A stretch of 64,000 nt of DNA from Aldehydirespirator sp963662645 (GCA_963662645.2 OY759762.1:1240001-1304000); one strand, 5' to 3'; positions 33,334-42,675 are shown, numbered from the stretch's first letter. Numbers and translations are program-made. The notes: a model not told the origin generated them from the sequence alone.

Positions 33334-33407
33334 GGCGTGTTGGCCCGAAGCTGGCCGCGGCCCTCTTGCGGGCCGGAGCGGGCCGACTGGGAGGGAGCGA
33401 ACGTCAT
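33330..33407 (-). other. Minicistron before the TauD-like gene (25 codons)
   Basis: Begins MTFAPSQSAR, the gene itself MTLAPSRSAA; the first 27 bases match at 25 positions, 74 bp apart. Its TGA overlaps the gene's ATG (ATGA at 33333-33330). It looks like a tandem copy of the translation start that now acts, if translated, as a coupled leader. Confidence 0.5.
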
Positions 33408-33529
33408 GGGTGGCCAGCGTACCGGCCAGCGGCATCCGAGCCGAAGGGTTCGGGCGCTACCGTGGCGTTCGGTGGCGACGGCCGGGCCGCCAAGACGAGG
33501 GGACATCGCGACATGCACGAGCGCGGTTC

Positions 33530-34522
33530 ATGACTGCGTCCATCGGTGAGCTGTGGGCGGCCAAGGGCTATGTCGTGGCCGACGGGGCCATGGGCACCCA
33601 GCTCTTCGCGGTGGGCCTTAGCGCCGGCGATCCTCCCGAGGCCTGGAACGTTCATCACGCCGAGGAAGTGCGGGCCATCCACCGGGCCTACTTCCGGGCC
33701 GGGGCCGATCTCGTGGTCACCAACAGCTTCGGCGGGACCCGCTTCCGCTTGGCCCTGCACAACCTCCAGGACCGGGTAGTGGAACTCAACGAGGCCGCGG
33801 CCCGCAACGCCCGCATCGAAGCCGACGCCGAGTCCGAGCGGACGGGCCGTCCGGTGCTGGTGGCCGGCTCGATGGGGCCGTCCGGCGAGCTGCTGGAGCC
33901 GATGGGGAACATGTCGGCCGCGGCGTGCGAGGCCGCATTCGCCAAGCAGGCGGAGGGCTTGGCCGCGGGCGGCGCGGACGTGCTGTGGATCGAGACGATG
34001 AGCGACCTCGACGAGGTGGAGGCCGCGGTGCGGGGGGCCCGGTCGGCGTGCGACCTCCCCGTGACCGCCACCATGAGCTTCGACACGGCCGGACGCACCA
34101 TGATGGGCGTCACCGGCACCGAGCTGGCCGAGCGGCTGGGCGGGCTGGGCCTGGCCGCCATGGGCGCCAACTGCGGCAACAACGTCGGCGACACCGAAGC
34201 GGCGGTGGCCTCCATGACGAATGCAGGGACACCGACACCGGTCATCTCCAAGCCCAACGCAGGCGTTCCCGTATGGAGCGGTGACGCGCTGGTCTACGAC
34301 GGCACGCCCGAGGTGCTGGCCGCCCACGCCCACCGAGCCCGAGAGGCTGGAGTGGCCGTGATCGGCAGCTGCTGCGGCAGCACGCCGGCCCACACCGCCA
34401 AGATCGCGGCCGTCCTGCGAGGCGACGAGCCCCCGCCCGACATCAAGCTTGAGTCCCCGTCGGCCACGCCGGGAACCGAAGACCGCTTGGCCCGCCGCCG
34501 AACCCGCCGCCGGGCCGGATGA
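33530..34522 (+). CDS. Homocysteine S-methyltransferase family protein
   Basis: 330 residues. Zinc ligands C215 (GANCGNN) and C281-C282 (GSCCGSTPAH) are in place; the N-terminal DGAMGTQL and TNSFGGTRFRL blocks are those of the MetH N-domain, BHMT and MmuM group. It transfers a methyl group to homocysteine from a donor such as betaine, S-methylmethionine or a methylated amine. No corrinoid protein is next to it. The C-terminus is a basic tail. Confidence 0.82.
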   Translation: MTASIGELWAAKGYVVADGAMGTQLFAVGLSAGDPPEAWNVHHAEEVRAIHRAYFRAGADLVVTNSFGGTRFRLALHNLQDRVVELNEAAARNARIEADAESERTGRPVLVAGSMGPSGELLEPMGNMSAAACEAAFAKQAEGLAAGGADVLWIETMSDLDEVEAAVRGARSACDLPVTATMSFDTAGRTMMGVTGTELAERLGGLGLAAMGANCGNNVGDTEAAVASMTNAGTPTPVISKPNAGVPVWSGDALVYDGTPEVLAAHAHRAREAGVAVIGSCCGSTPAHTAKIAAVLRGDEPPPDIKLESPSATPGTEDRLARRRTRRRAG

Positions 34523-34540
34523 CGACGGAGGTCGATGCCG

Positions 34541-35158
34541 TCAGGCGGTGGCGGAATCGCCGTAGAAGCTGCGGTACCAGGCCCGGGTCACGATGCGCGC
34601 CACCGTCTCCACATCCACCGGCGCCGTGTTGAGCGCGGCGTGCGCGAACGTCGTGTAGGCGGTCTGCTCGACCAGGGAGGCCATGGCCCGGGCCACCGTG
34701 GCGGGATCCAGCCCGTCGAGCTGGACGCGTTCGTCGTTCTCCACCGCATGCACGAACCGGGCGACATGACGCTCGCGCATCGTCCACCAGATCGTGGTGA
34801 AGCGCTCCTCCACCGTCGTCGCCTCGATGAAGGCCCGCAGCACGCCGCTGTTGGCGTGGTAGTGCCGGAGGTATCCGAGATTGGCTTCGAACAGGGCAGC
34901 TTCGGGGTCCTCGGCTATGGGCGTCGACGACCGGCTCAGCCGGAACAGCTCCTCGTGGAGGTCCCGGATGACGCTTCCGAAGAGGTCCTCTTTGTTCTCG
35001 AAGTACCTGTACAAGCCGCCGAGGGAGAGCCCGGCCTGTTCTGCGACATCGCTCATGCGGGCATCGACGTAACCGTCTCTGGTGAAGACCTTCGAGGCTG
35101 CATCGAGGATGGTCTGTCGTGTTCGTTGACCCTTTGGGGTGGTCGGCTCGGTGGCCAT
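34541..35158 (-). CDS. TetR-family transcriptional regulator
   Basis: 205 residues. N-terminal helix-turn-helix: RQTILDAASKVFTRDGYVDARMSDVAEQAGLSLGGLYRYFENKEDLF is diagnostic, spread over residues 14-60. The C-terminal ligand domain is undefined. It is divergent from the alpha/beta hydrolase gene across a 268-base AT-rich region that contains a good promoter and palindromes, so it probably represses itself and that gene. It is also a candidate for the tandem palindromes at 31002. Confidence 0.88.
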   Translation of the reverse strand: MATEPTTPKGQRTRQTILDAASKVFTRDGYVDARMSDVAEQAGLSLGGLYRYFENKEDLFGSVIRDLHEELFRLSRSSTPIAEDPEAALFEANLGYLRHYHANSGVLRAFIEATTVEERFTTIWWTMRERHVARFVHAVENDERVQLDGLDPATVARAMASLVEQTAYTTFAHAALNTAPVDVETVARIVTRAWYRSFYGDSATA

Positions 35159-35287
35159 AGGCGCTCAGTGGCTCCTCGACTGGGGCGGGGTGTTGGTACT
35201 GGGTTCGTTCAGTGCCGGGCGGGTGGATCCCGTGGGATTCATCGTCCCCGGTGCATTCGTGGTTCAGGGACGGGGAAATGGATGCTA

Positions 35288-35368
35288 GCGGATACCAGCC
35301 AGATGACTTGGGACAAAAAAATAAAGCGATGTCAGTAAATTGACAGACTGGCTGATCCGCAATACTGT
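35288..35368 (+). promoter_or_regulatory. Promoter with overlapping operator of the alpha/beta hydrolase gene
   Basis: -35 TTGACA (35340-35345), 17-bp spacer, -10 TACTGT (35363-35368). The palindrome TGTCA-N6-TGACA (35330-35345) overlaps the -35. A wider inverted repeat, GCGGAT/AGCCAG (35288-35302) with CTGGCT/ATCCGC (35348-35360), encloses the AT-rich core. The divergent TetR gene probably encodes the binding protein. Leader about 50 bases, ending in AGGAGGAA. Confidence 0.65.
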
Positions 35369-35426
35369 GTTGACCGGCACATCAGACAGCCACGCCATCC
35401 AACTGGCCAGTTCAGGAGGAAGCAAC

Positions 35427-36131
35427 ATGTCGACATTCGTGCTGGTCCACGGCTCATGGCACGGTCCATGGTGCTGGGATGGCGTCAAGGAGCGCCTTGA
35501 GGACAGGGGCCATAGCGTCGTCGCGGTCGACTTGCGGGGCGATACCCCGCTCGCCCAGCAGAACCTGGACACTTACACAGCGCAGGTGGTGGACGCTCTG
35601 GAGGCCGAAGCGACGCCATGCGTCCTAGTGGGGCACAGCGCCGGAGGCGCGTTCATCTCGCAGGCAGCCGAGGCGCGGCCCGACTTGGTGTCGAAACTGG
35701 TCTACGTGGCCGGCTTCCTGTTGTGCAGCGGCCAGACGATCCTCAACATCGCCACCACCGATGAGGGGAACAACGCAGTCCCCAATCTGGTGTTCTCCGA
35801 GGACGGCGTGTACTCCACGCTCAAGAGCGACGCCGCGGTGCCTGTGCTCTACGCCGACTGCGACCAAGCAGCGGCAGAAGCCGCCCGCGCCCGGCTAGAG
35901 CCCGAAGCTAACGCGCCGTTGGGCGGGGCATTGCAGCTGACTGAAGAGCGGTACGGGTCCGTGCCGCGCGCCTACATCGAGTGTCTCAACGACCAAGCGA
36001 TCTCGATCGTGGCCCAGCGAGCCATGGTCGCAACCCAGCCGTGCGCCGAGGTGATCACCATGGACACGAGCCACTCGCCCTTCATGGCCGACACGGACGG
36101 CTTCGTCGGCCACCTCGTCGCGCTCGCATAG
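35427..36131 (+). CDS. Alpha/beta hydrolase, salicylate-esterase-like
   Basis: 234 residues from ATG 35427, with AGGAGGAAG upstream. Begins FVLVHGSWHGPWCWDGV, the oxyanion block of the plant methylesterase/EstC-like group; nucleophile elbow GHSAGG; acid and histidine toward the end (TMDTSHSPFMAD). No signal peptide. It probably hydrolyses small esters. Under the control of the divergent TetR regulator by position. Confidence 0.82.
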   Translation: MSTFVLVHGSWHGPWCWDGVKERLEDRGHSVVAVDLRGDTPLAQQNLDTYTAQVVDALEAEATPCVLVGHSAGGAFISQAAEARPDLVSKLVYVAGFLLCSGQTILNIATTDEGNNAVPNLVFSEDGVYSTLKSDAAVPVLYADCDQAAAEAARARLEPEANAPLGGALQLTEERYGSVPRAYIECLNDQAISIVAQRAMVATQPCAEVITMDTSHSPFMADTDGFVGHLVALA

Positions 36132-36182
36132 AGCCCGGGGGTGCGGCGGCGACGGGACCAAGCAGTCCATAGAACACGAACA

Positions 36183-36190
36183 TGACGTCA
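36183..36190. promoter_or_regulatory. Palindrome before the 12-gene operon
   Basis: TGACGTCA lies 26 bases before the binding-protein gene, in an 85-bp gap after the hydrolase. A repressor or activator site is possible; no clear -35/-10 pair was found beside it. Confidence 0.3.
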
Positions 36191-36216
36191 CTTTTCTGAC
36201 TATCAAGGAGGAGGCC

Positions 36217-37581
36217 ATGAAAGCAGAACCGCGAACCATTGTCAGGCCCGGCTGGATAGCAGCGACGCTGCTCACGGTTGCCCTGGCGGCTGCTGGCTGC
36301 GGAGGCGATGACGATGCGGGGGAACCAACAAGCGCCTCGTCGTCCGTCGAGGATCCTGAGGCCCTCCAGGAACAGCCGGCAGCCCCCGCGGAACCCGCTG
36401 TCGAGGGGCCTGCCGAGGACCAGCCTGCAGCCGCTGAGCCTGCCGACGGGGAGCCCGTCTCCGAGGAGCCCGTCTCCGAGGAGCCCACCGACACCGACTC
36501 GAGCATGGAGGATGAACCGGCTGCCGATGATGAGGACCCGTTCCTCGCCGAGGCCCGCGCCCGGCTTGAGGCCGCCTACAACGGCAGCGACCGGCCTTTG
36601 CCGGACAGGTCGCCTCCCATTGTCGAGGGCGCGAACGTCTGGGTGATCTCGTGCGGCGAGTCCATCGAGGGCTGTGCCCGCGGCGTTGGCGGCGCTGCGG
36701 AGGCCGGTGCCGCGCTGGGCTGGGATGTCACCGTGTTTGACGGTGAAGGCAACCCCGCGAAGTGGACCGAGGGGATCTACAACGCCATCGCTGACGGCGC
36801 CGACGGCATCGTTCTCGGCATAATCGACTGCATCGCCGTCGCCGGGGCGCTCGAAGAGGCTAAGGCTGCGGGCATCGTTACAACGGCGTTCTACGCAACA
36901 GACTGCGACGATCCCCTGGTGGGCGGCGAGTCTCTCATCACCGGGCTCCCGACCTACGGGCCCAACGAGCGCTACACCGATCATCTCTCCGAGATCGGGC
37001 GCATCCGCGCCGACCACATCATCGTGGCCACCGAAGGCAACGCGAGAATCATCGAGTTCACCAACGACCAACTCTTGGTGGTCCAGTACGAGATGCGGGC
37101 ATTCGAGGACGAGATCGCCCGGTGCCGTGATTGCGAGATTCTCGAGACGATCGACTTCACCCTGGCCGACCTCGGCCCCAACCTCACAGCGCTGGCGCAG
37201 GCCGCCCTCACCCGGCACCCCGATGCGAACGCCATCATCGCGCCCTACGACATCGCGGCATTCTTCGTAGCGCCCGCGGTGGTGGAGTCTGGTCGCAACG
37301 ACGAGATCTTCTCGATGGGCGGCGAAGGTCTTCCCTCCGGTGTCGAGAAGATACGCAACAACGCAGGCGTGGACGCTGGAACCGGTATCCCGTCGACCTG
37401 GGTCGGTTGGGCAGCCATGGACGACATCAACCGGATGCTCAACGGTGAGGGCGTGGTCGACTCGGGAATCGGCTGGCAGCACTTCGACCGTGACCGCAAC
37501 CTTCCCGCCGAGGGCCAGCCGTACGACGGCACGGTTGACTATCGGGCCAACTACCGGGCCATTTGGGGACTCGGCGGATGA
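36217..37581 (+). CDS. Sugar-type ABC transporter substrate-binding lipoprotein
   Basis: 454 residues with an AAGGAGGAGG ribosome site. The signal peptide ends in a lipobox (AAAGC near residue 28), so it is a membrane-anchored lipoprotein. Residues 30-120 are a flexible acidic Pro/Ala/Glu linker containing the repeat EEPVS. The rest is a type-1 periplasmic-binding-protein fold of the ribose/AI-2 group (ADGIVLGIIDC, then IIAPYDIAAFFVAPAVVE). Cysteines in the domain (SCGESIEGC, CIAV, DCDD, CRDC) are unusual in number. First gene of the operon; the ligand is probably the compound degraded by it. Confidence 0.85.
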   Translation: MKAEPRTIVRPGWIAATLLTVALAAAGCGGDDDAGEPTSASSSVEDPEALQEQPAAPAEPAVEGPAEDQPAAAEPADGEPVSEEPVSEEPTDTDSSMEDEPAADDEDPFLAEARARLEAAYNGSDRPLPDRSPPIVEGANVWVISCGESIEGCARGVGGAAEAGAALGWDVTVFDGEGNPAKWTEGIYNAIADGADGIVLGIIDCIAVAGALEEAKAAGIVTTAFYATDCDDPLVGGESLITGLPTYGPNERYTDHLSEIGRIRADHIIVATEGNARIIEFTNDQLLVVQYEMRAFEDEIARCRDCEILETIDFTLADLGPNLTALAQAALTRHPDANAIIAPYDIAAFFVAPAVVESGRNDEIFSMGGEGLPSGVEKIRNNAGVDAGTGIPSTWVGWAAMDDINRMLNGEGVVDSGIGWQHFDRDRNLPAEGQPYDGTVDYRANYRAIWGLGG

Positions 37582-39149
37582 TCGATCCCGATAGGGAGAC
37601 ACAATCGAACGGCCGAATCGACGAGGAGGACAAACGGCGGGTAGCACTCGCAGTCTCGGGCTTGTCGAAGGCATATCCCGGTACCGTCGCGCTTGGCGGC
37701 GCTCACCTGGCGGTGCGACCCGGTGAGATCCATGCCCTCGTTGGTCAGAACGGGTCGGGAAAGTCGACCCTGATCAAGATCCTTGCGGGGGTCGAGTCAG
37801 CCGACGGCGGCCGGTTGACGATCGCCGGCATGGGAGAGCAGGACATCGGGCGCTACTCGCCGGCCCAGGCCCACCGTGCCGGCCTTCGCTTCGTCCACCA
37901 GCAGACCGACTTACTGGCCGATTTATCGGTCTCCGAAAACATTGCCGTGGTTCACGGCTATCCGCAGCGATTCGGGATCGTCCGATGGTCGCAGGTCCGG
38001 GAGATCGCCGCGGGTGCCTTCGCTTCGTTGAACCTCAAGGGGATCGACCCCGCCGCGCCGGTTCGCGCGTTGCGCCCGGCCGAGCGGACCATGGTCGCAG
38101 TGGCCCGCGCTGTCTCCGACACCGCCGAGCGAGCCATTCTGGTGCTGGACGAGCCCACTGCCTCGCTGCCACCCGAGGATGTGGCCGTACTCTTCGAGGC
38201 GCTGAGACGAGTTCGCGACAGCGGCCACGCGATCATCTTCGTGACCCATCGCTTGGGGGAGGTGTTCGAGATTGCCGACCGGGTGACGGTGCTTCGCGAC
38301 GGAGCCACCGTGTCTACCGCCCACATCACGCAGATCGATTACGACGCCCTGGTGGCTGCCATCGTGGGACGTGCCTTGGAGCGCAGCGCTAACCGGACGG
38401 CAGCCGAAGCCGGCATCGACATCCTGCTGGATGTGCGATGCCTGCAGGCAGGGGCATTCGGGCCGGCCTCCTTCCGCCTGGCCAGGGGCGAGATCGTGGG
38501 CCTGGCCGGCCTTACCGGCTCGGGGAGAACCAGTCTGCTTCGGGCGTTGTTCGGGGATCTAGAGCGCGCCGGTGGGAAGGTATTGCTCGACGGGCAGCCG
38601 GTCGCGCCTAGAAGCACTCGAGCGGCGAGGGACTTGGGCTTCGCATACCTGGCCGCAGACCGGGCCTCCCATGGCCTGTTTCCGCAGGAATCGATCACCG
38701 ACAATCTCGTTGCGGCCCGTTGGAGCACGCGGCTGCTCGGCATGCTGCTGCGAGGTGCCGAGCACCGCTCGCAAGCCAGCGCTCTGACCGGGACGCTCGG
38801 CGTGCGCGCCCCCAGCCTCACCGCTCCGGTCGCCTCTCTGTCGGGAGGCAACCAGCAGAAGTGCATGATGGGTCGCTGGTTGCGGATCACACCCCGTGTA
38901 CTGCTGTTGGACGAGCCGACCCAGGGCGTCGACATCGGTGCCCGCCGTGACATCTATCAACTGATGCGCAACGCGGCCTCGACAGGAAGCGCCGCACTGG
39001 TGGCTTCCTCAGATCTCGAGGAATTGACTCTGATTTGCCACCGGGTGCTCGTGCTCTCGGGAGGGTCCATCACCGCAGATCTCAGCGGTCCTGAACTGAC
39101 CGAGCCACGGCTGGCCGAGTTGTGCGTGGCCCACCGCCCCGCCGCGTGA
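37578..39149 (+). CDS. Sugar-type ABC transporter ATPase with two nucleotide-binding domains
   Basis: 523 residues from ATG 37578 (ATGA overlap). The first domain has Walker A GQNGSGKST, a degenerate signature (LRPAERTMVAVARA) and Walker B ILVLDEPTASL. The second has the usual degenerate P-loop GLTGSGRTS, signature LSGGNQQKCMMGRWL and VLLLDEPTQGVDIGA. This is the RbsA/MglA layout. It works with the lipoprotein before it and the permease after it. Confidence 0.9.
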   Translation: MIDPDRETQSNGRIDEEDKRRVALAVSGLSKAYPGTVALGGAHLAVRPGEIHALVGQNGSGKSTLIKILAGVESADGGRLTIAGMGEQDIGRYSPAQAHRAGLRFVHQQTDLLADLSVSENIAVVHGYPQRFGIVRWSQVREIAAGAFASLNLKGIDPAAPVRALRPAERTMVAVARAVSDTAERAILVLDEPTASLPPEDVAVLFEALRRVRDSGHAIIFVTHRLGEVFEIADRVTVLRDGATVSTAHITQIDYDALVAAIVGRALERSANRTAAEAGIDILLDVRCLQAGAFGPASFRLARGEIVGLAGLTGSGRTSLLRALFGDLERAGGKVLLDGQPVAPRSTRAARDLGFAYLAADRASHGLFPQESITDNLVAARWSTRLLGMLLRGAEHRSQASALTGTLGVRAPSLTAPVASLSGGNQQKCMMGRWLRITPRVLLLDEPTQGVDIGARRDIYQLMRNAASTGSAALVASSDLEELTLICHRVLVLSGGSITADLSGPELTEPRLAELCVAHRPAA

Positions 39150-40189
39150 CCGGCACGGACGGCACCTCAGACTCGGGGACGCCGCGGCCGACTGCCGACG
39201 CGGCCGCGGCCGCGATCCCGGCCCGAGGGCAGAGAGTGCGCGCCAGTGTGCGGATCGTCCAGAGATTCGGCTTCTTCACGCTGTTCGTGCTGCTGTTCGC
39301 GTGGTTTGCGATCCGGCTCCCCGACACCTTCCTAACGTCTCTGAATCTGCGCAACGTGGTGGCAAACCAGGCTGTGCTGGTGTTGGTCGCCGCCGCCGCC
39401 ATCGTGCCGCTGATCGGCAACAACCTTGACCTGTCCGTCGGCGCCATCCTCGGATTGTCGGGTGTTGTGGCCGGCACCGCGATGTCGGACTACGGCTGGC
39501 CGCTGGCGGTGGCCGTGATGGTCGCCCTGGCTGTGGGCACAGGCGTCGGACTCATCAACGGCTTGCTGGTTACCAAGGCCGGGGTCAACGCCATCATCGT
39601 CACATTGGGCATGGCCGCCGTCCTCGGCGGGTTGATCGATTGGTACACGGACGGTCAGAGCATCACCATCGGCCTGTCGCGAACCCTTCTTCGCTTCGGC
39701 TCAGGCTCTTGGCTCGGCATTCCCAAGATGGTCTACCTGTGGCTTCCGCTGCTCGTCCTCGCGTGGGTGCTGCTCAGCCATACGCCCTACGGCCGGGCGC
39801 TGCACGCCGTGGGATCGAACCGGGACGCGGCCCGGCTCGTGGGCATCAACGTGGACCGGACGGTGCTGTTCAGCTTCGTCCTGAGCGCGGGTCTCGCTTC
39901 GGTGGCTGGAGTGCTGGACGTCGCCCGGACCAACGTCGCCAGCCCCATATCCGGCCCCAACTTCCTGTTGCCGGCCCTGTCGGCCGCCTTCCTCAGTGCG
40001 TCGGCGTTCAAGCCCGGCGTGTACAACATTCCCGGCAGCGTGCTGGCCGTGTTCTTCATCGCCATCAGCGTCAACGGCCTCGCCCTTTCCGGCGTGGAAC
40101 CCTGGATCAACCAGGTCTTCAACGGCGCTGCCCTCGTGGTCGCAGCCACGGTCTCTGTCGTGTTGGGCAGGCTCCGGTTGCTGAAGTAG
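39146..40189 (+). CDS. Sugar-type ABC transporter permease (RbsC-like)
   Basis: 347 residues from GTG 39146 (GTGA overlap). A charged and Ala-rich N-terminus precedes about nine membrane segments. Typical family blocks: NNLDLSVGAILGLSGVVAG, GLINGLLVTKAGVNAIIVTLG, YGRALHAVGSNRDAARLVGI and a C-terminal ALSAAFLSASAF region. Only one permease gene is present, so it probably acts as a homodimer. Confidence 0.9.
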   Translation: MTGTDGTSDSGTPRPTADAAAAAIPARGQRVRASVRIVQRFGFFTLFVLLFAWFAIRLPDTFLTSLNLRNVVANQAVLVLVAAAAIVPLIGNNLDLSVGAILGLSGVVAGTAMSDYGWPLAVAVMVALAVGTGVGLINGLLVTKAGVNAIIVTLGMAAVLGGLIDWYTDGQSITIGLSRTLLRFGSGSWLGIPKMVYLWLPLLVLAWVLLSHTPYGRALHAVGSNRDAARLVGINVDRTVLFSFVLSAGLASVAGVLDVARTNVASPISGPNFLLPALSAAFLSASAFKPGVYNIPGSVLAVFFIAISVNGLALSGVEPWINQVFNGAALVVAATVSVVLGRLRLLK

Positions 40190-40196
40190 AACTGGC

Positions 40197-41849
40197 ATGA
40201 GCATCGATGCCATGAAGCAAGCTCCCGTTGTGCAGACGGCCGCAGAGCGATACCGGCTCGCTGGATGGTGGACCGGCCGCTCGCTGATCGACCGCTTCGA
40301 AGCCCATGCCGTGGAGCGGCCGGGCGAACTCGCGCTGGTCAGTGGCGGCGACACCCTGTCCCGATCCGACCTGTGGCGCGCGGCCGGCGAGGCCGCCGAA
40401 GGGATCCGTTCGGTCGTCGGCGGCAGCAGGCGGGTTGTCGTGATCCAACTGCCCAACTGCACGGCTTGGGTCGTCATGTTCCTGGCCGTGTTGAGGGCGG
40501 GCCACGTTCCGGCCACGCCCCCGGTCACCATGCCCGAGGCTCACCTGAGCCACATTCTCCGCCTGATTGACCCGGCCCTGGTCGTCTGCGCCGGCCGGCA
40601 CCGGCGGGCGTCGCCGGATGAAGCGATCCTGCGAGCGGCCGCGGGGGCCTCAATCGCCGTGGCGGCCGCTGCGGCGGACGGAGCCCTGCTGGCTGTGCAC
40701 GGTCCGGCAAATCCGCCGGACCGGACCGTAGAGGTGCCCGGCACCACGGCACACCTGATGTTCACGTCGAGCACAACCGGTCCCCCCAAGGCGGTCAGTC
40801 ACAGCGAGGACTCGCTGGCCGCTCTCAACCTGCAGTTCGCCGAGCGATTCGGGCTCGACCATCTCACGCCCGTGTTCATGCCGTCGCCGCTCGGCCACAG
40901 CGTCGGCGCGATCCACGGTGCCCGCCTGTCGCTGCTGCTGGGCGCACCGCTCATTCTCCAGGACGAATGGGACGCCCCCATCGCCCTTGATCTGGCGGCT
41001 CGCCACCGCGCCGGCTTCACGGCGGCTGCGACCCCTTTCCTGTTGGATCTGGTCAACGCCCGGTGGCGTGGCCGCGAGCCCAAGCTGGCCTCGTTGCGGA
41101 GCTTCCTGTGCGGTGGAGCCCAAGTGCCGCCAGCCCTCATCCGGCGCTGCCGCACAGAGTTCCCCAACACGTTCGTCACACCCCTGTGGGGCATGACTGA
41201 GGGCGGCCTCACCACCTGTGTGGCCGACTCGACCACCGAGCAGGTCGAGAACACGGTCGGCGTGGGGCTGCCCGGGCTTGAACTGCGAACCCTCGATGCC
41301 GGCATGGGTCTGCAGGCGTCGGGGGCAGGCGAACTCGTCATGCGCGGGCCGGGCGTGTTCAACGGCTACTACGGCCAGCCCGAGCTTTATGCGGAGCACA
41401 TCATCGGCGACGGGTTCTTCCGCACCGGCGACCTCGCCCGCATCGATTCCGACGGATACGTGTCGATCACAGGCCGGTACAAGGACCTGATCATCCGCGG
41501 GGCCGTGAACATCTCCCCGGTCGAGACCGAGAACGCAATCGCCGCCCATCCGGACGTGGTCGGCGTGGCCGTGATCGGGTGGCCCGACGAGCGTCTCGGG
41601 GAGCGCATCTGCGCGGTCGTGCAGGCCAGCGCTCCCCTCGATCTCGACGCTGTCGTCACTTTCTGCGCTGGGCAGGGCCTGCCGCGGCGGCATTGGCCCG
41701 AACGGCTGATGCTGGTCGATCGCTTCCCACGCACAGCGTCAGGCAAGATACGCAAGCAACAGCTCCGCGACGAACTCGTCAACGTCTCCGCCCCGACCGT
41801 CGCGGCAAGCTCTGGCGACGCAGGCTCGGATCGGAGGGCGCGCCGATGA
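40197..41849 (+). CDS. Acyl-CoA synthetase / AMP-dependent ligase
   Basis: 550 residues. Core motifs of the ANL family: A3 TSSTTGPPKAV, A5 WGMTEGG, A7 TGDLARI, A8 GRYKDLIIRGAVNISPVE, and the A10 lysine in PRTASGKIRKQ. It activates a carboxylic acid to its CoA thioester, probably the imported substrate or an intermediate. It follows the permease by seven bases. Its stop overlaps a 12-codon minicistron (ATGA). Confidence 0.88.
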   Translation: MSIDAMKQAPVVQTAAERYRLAGWWTGRSLIDRFEAHAVERPGELALVSGGDTLSRSDLWRAAGEAAEGIRSVVGGSRRVVVIQLPNCTAWVVMFLAVLRAGHVPATPPVTMPEAHLSHILRLIDPALVVCAGRHRRASPDEAILRAAAGASIAVAAAAADGALLAVHGPANPPDRTVEVPGTTAHLMFTSSTTGPPKAVSHSEDSLAALNLQFAERFGLDHLTPVFMPSPLGHSVGAIHGARLSLLLGAPLILQDEWDAPIALDLAARHRAGFTAAATPFLLDLVNARWRGREPKLASLRSFLCGGAQVPPALIRRCRTEFPNTFVTPLWGMTEGGLTTCVADSTTEQVENTVGVGLPGLELRTLDAGMGLQASGAGELVMRGPGVFNGYYGQPELYAEHIIGDGFFRTGDLARIDSDGYVSITGRYKDLIIRGAVNISPVETENAIAAHPDVVGVAVIGWPDERLGERICAVVQASAPLDLDAVVTFCAGQGLPRRHWPERLMLVDRFPRTASGKIRKQQLRDELVNVSAPTVAASSGDAGSDRRARR

Positions 41850-41884
41850 ACATCTTCGAGTTGAACGAAAGGGCGGGCCGATGA
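41846..41884 (+). other. Minicistron between ligase and hydrolase genes (12 codons)
   Basis: Reads MNIFELNERAGR; the hydrolase begins MNTVELDD. The two starts lie 35 bp apart and match at 26 of 31 positions (41838-41868 with 41873-41903). Both ends are ATGA overlaps, so ligase, minicistron and hydrolase form a chain. Probably a tandem duplication of the hydrolase start. Confidence 0.5.
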
Positions 41885-42675
41885 ACACTGTCGAGTTGGA
41901 CGACATCATCGTGCACTACCAGCGGCGAGGCTCGGGGCCGCCAGTAGTGCTGCTGCACGGGCTAGCCGAGGACCTCCGCTCCTGGGAGGCCGTCGCGGCC
42001 CATCTCGGCGAGTTCTGCGTGTACACGCTGGATCTTCGGGGACACGGTCGAACGACTCCCGGAGAGGGCGCCGGCACCCTGTCACAGCTGAGTGACGACC
42101 TGGCCGCTTTCCTGAGCGCCGTGACCGGTCCTGCCGCCGTCGTCGGCTACTCGCTGGGCGGCGCCATCGGGCTCAAGGCCGCGACCGATCCGGGAACCCT
42201 GATTGACCAGCTGATCGTGGCGGCCACCTCATCGGTGGTCGGCGCGGCCGCAGCCGAGTTCTTCGCCGGTCGCATCGCCCAGCTAGAGGCCTGTGACTGG
42301 GACGGCTTCGCCGCCGGCCTGCGCGACGACACGGCCAAGCAGGTTGTCACTGCGGTCGACATCGACGCGCTCGCCTCTAGGCGGATGGACGCCGTCGGTG
42401 ACGGCCGCGGTTACATGAACGCCGCGCGAGCCATGATGGCTATCCGCTCCGAGCCGCTGAATCCCCTGCTGGCCCAGATCGAGGTCCCTGTGGACGTCAT
42501 CGGGGCGTCCAGCGATGTCTTCTGCCCGCGCCGGGCATCCGACATTATCGTCAACAGTGTCGACGACTGCCGGTACCACGAGGTTGCCGGGGCCGGTCAT
42601 CTTCTCTCCATCGACCAACCCGACGCCTACGGCAAGCTGCTCGCCCGACTCTTGCACACCAGGGATACTCCATGA
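41881..42675 (+). CDS. Alpha/beta hydrolase
   Basis: 264 residues. Oxyanion block VVLLHGLAEDLRSW, LRGHGRT, nucleophile elbow GYSLGG, acid in GASSDVFCP and histidine in GAGHLLSID. Typical of small ester, lactone or C-C bond hydrolases. It lies inside the operon with ATGA overlaps on both sides, so its substrate should be a pathway intermediate. Confidence 0.83.
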   Translation: MNTVELDDIIVHYQRRGSGPPVVLLHGLAEDLRSWEAVAAHLGEFCVYTLDLRGHGRTTPGEGAGTLSQLSDDLAAFLSAVTGPAAVVGYSLGGAIGLKAATDPGTLIDQLIVAATSSVVGAAAAEFFAGRIAQLEACDWDGFAAGLRDDTAKQVVTAVDIDALASRRMDAVGDGRGYMNAARAMMAIRSEPLNPLLAQIEVPVDVIGASSDVFCPRRASDIIVNSVDDCRYHEVAGAGHLLSIDQPDAYGKLLARLLHTRDTP

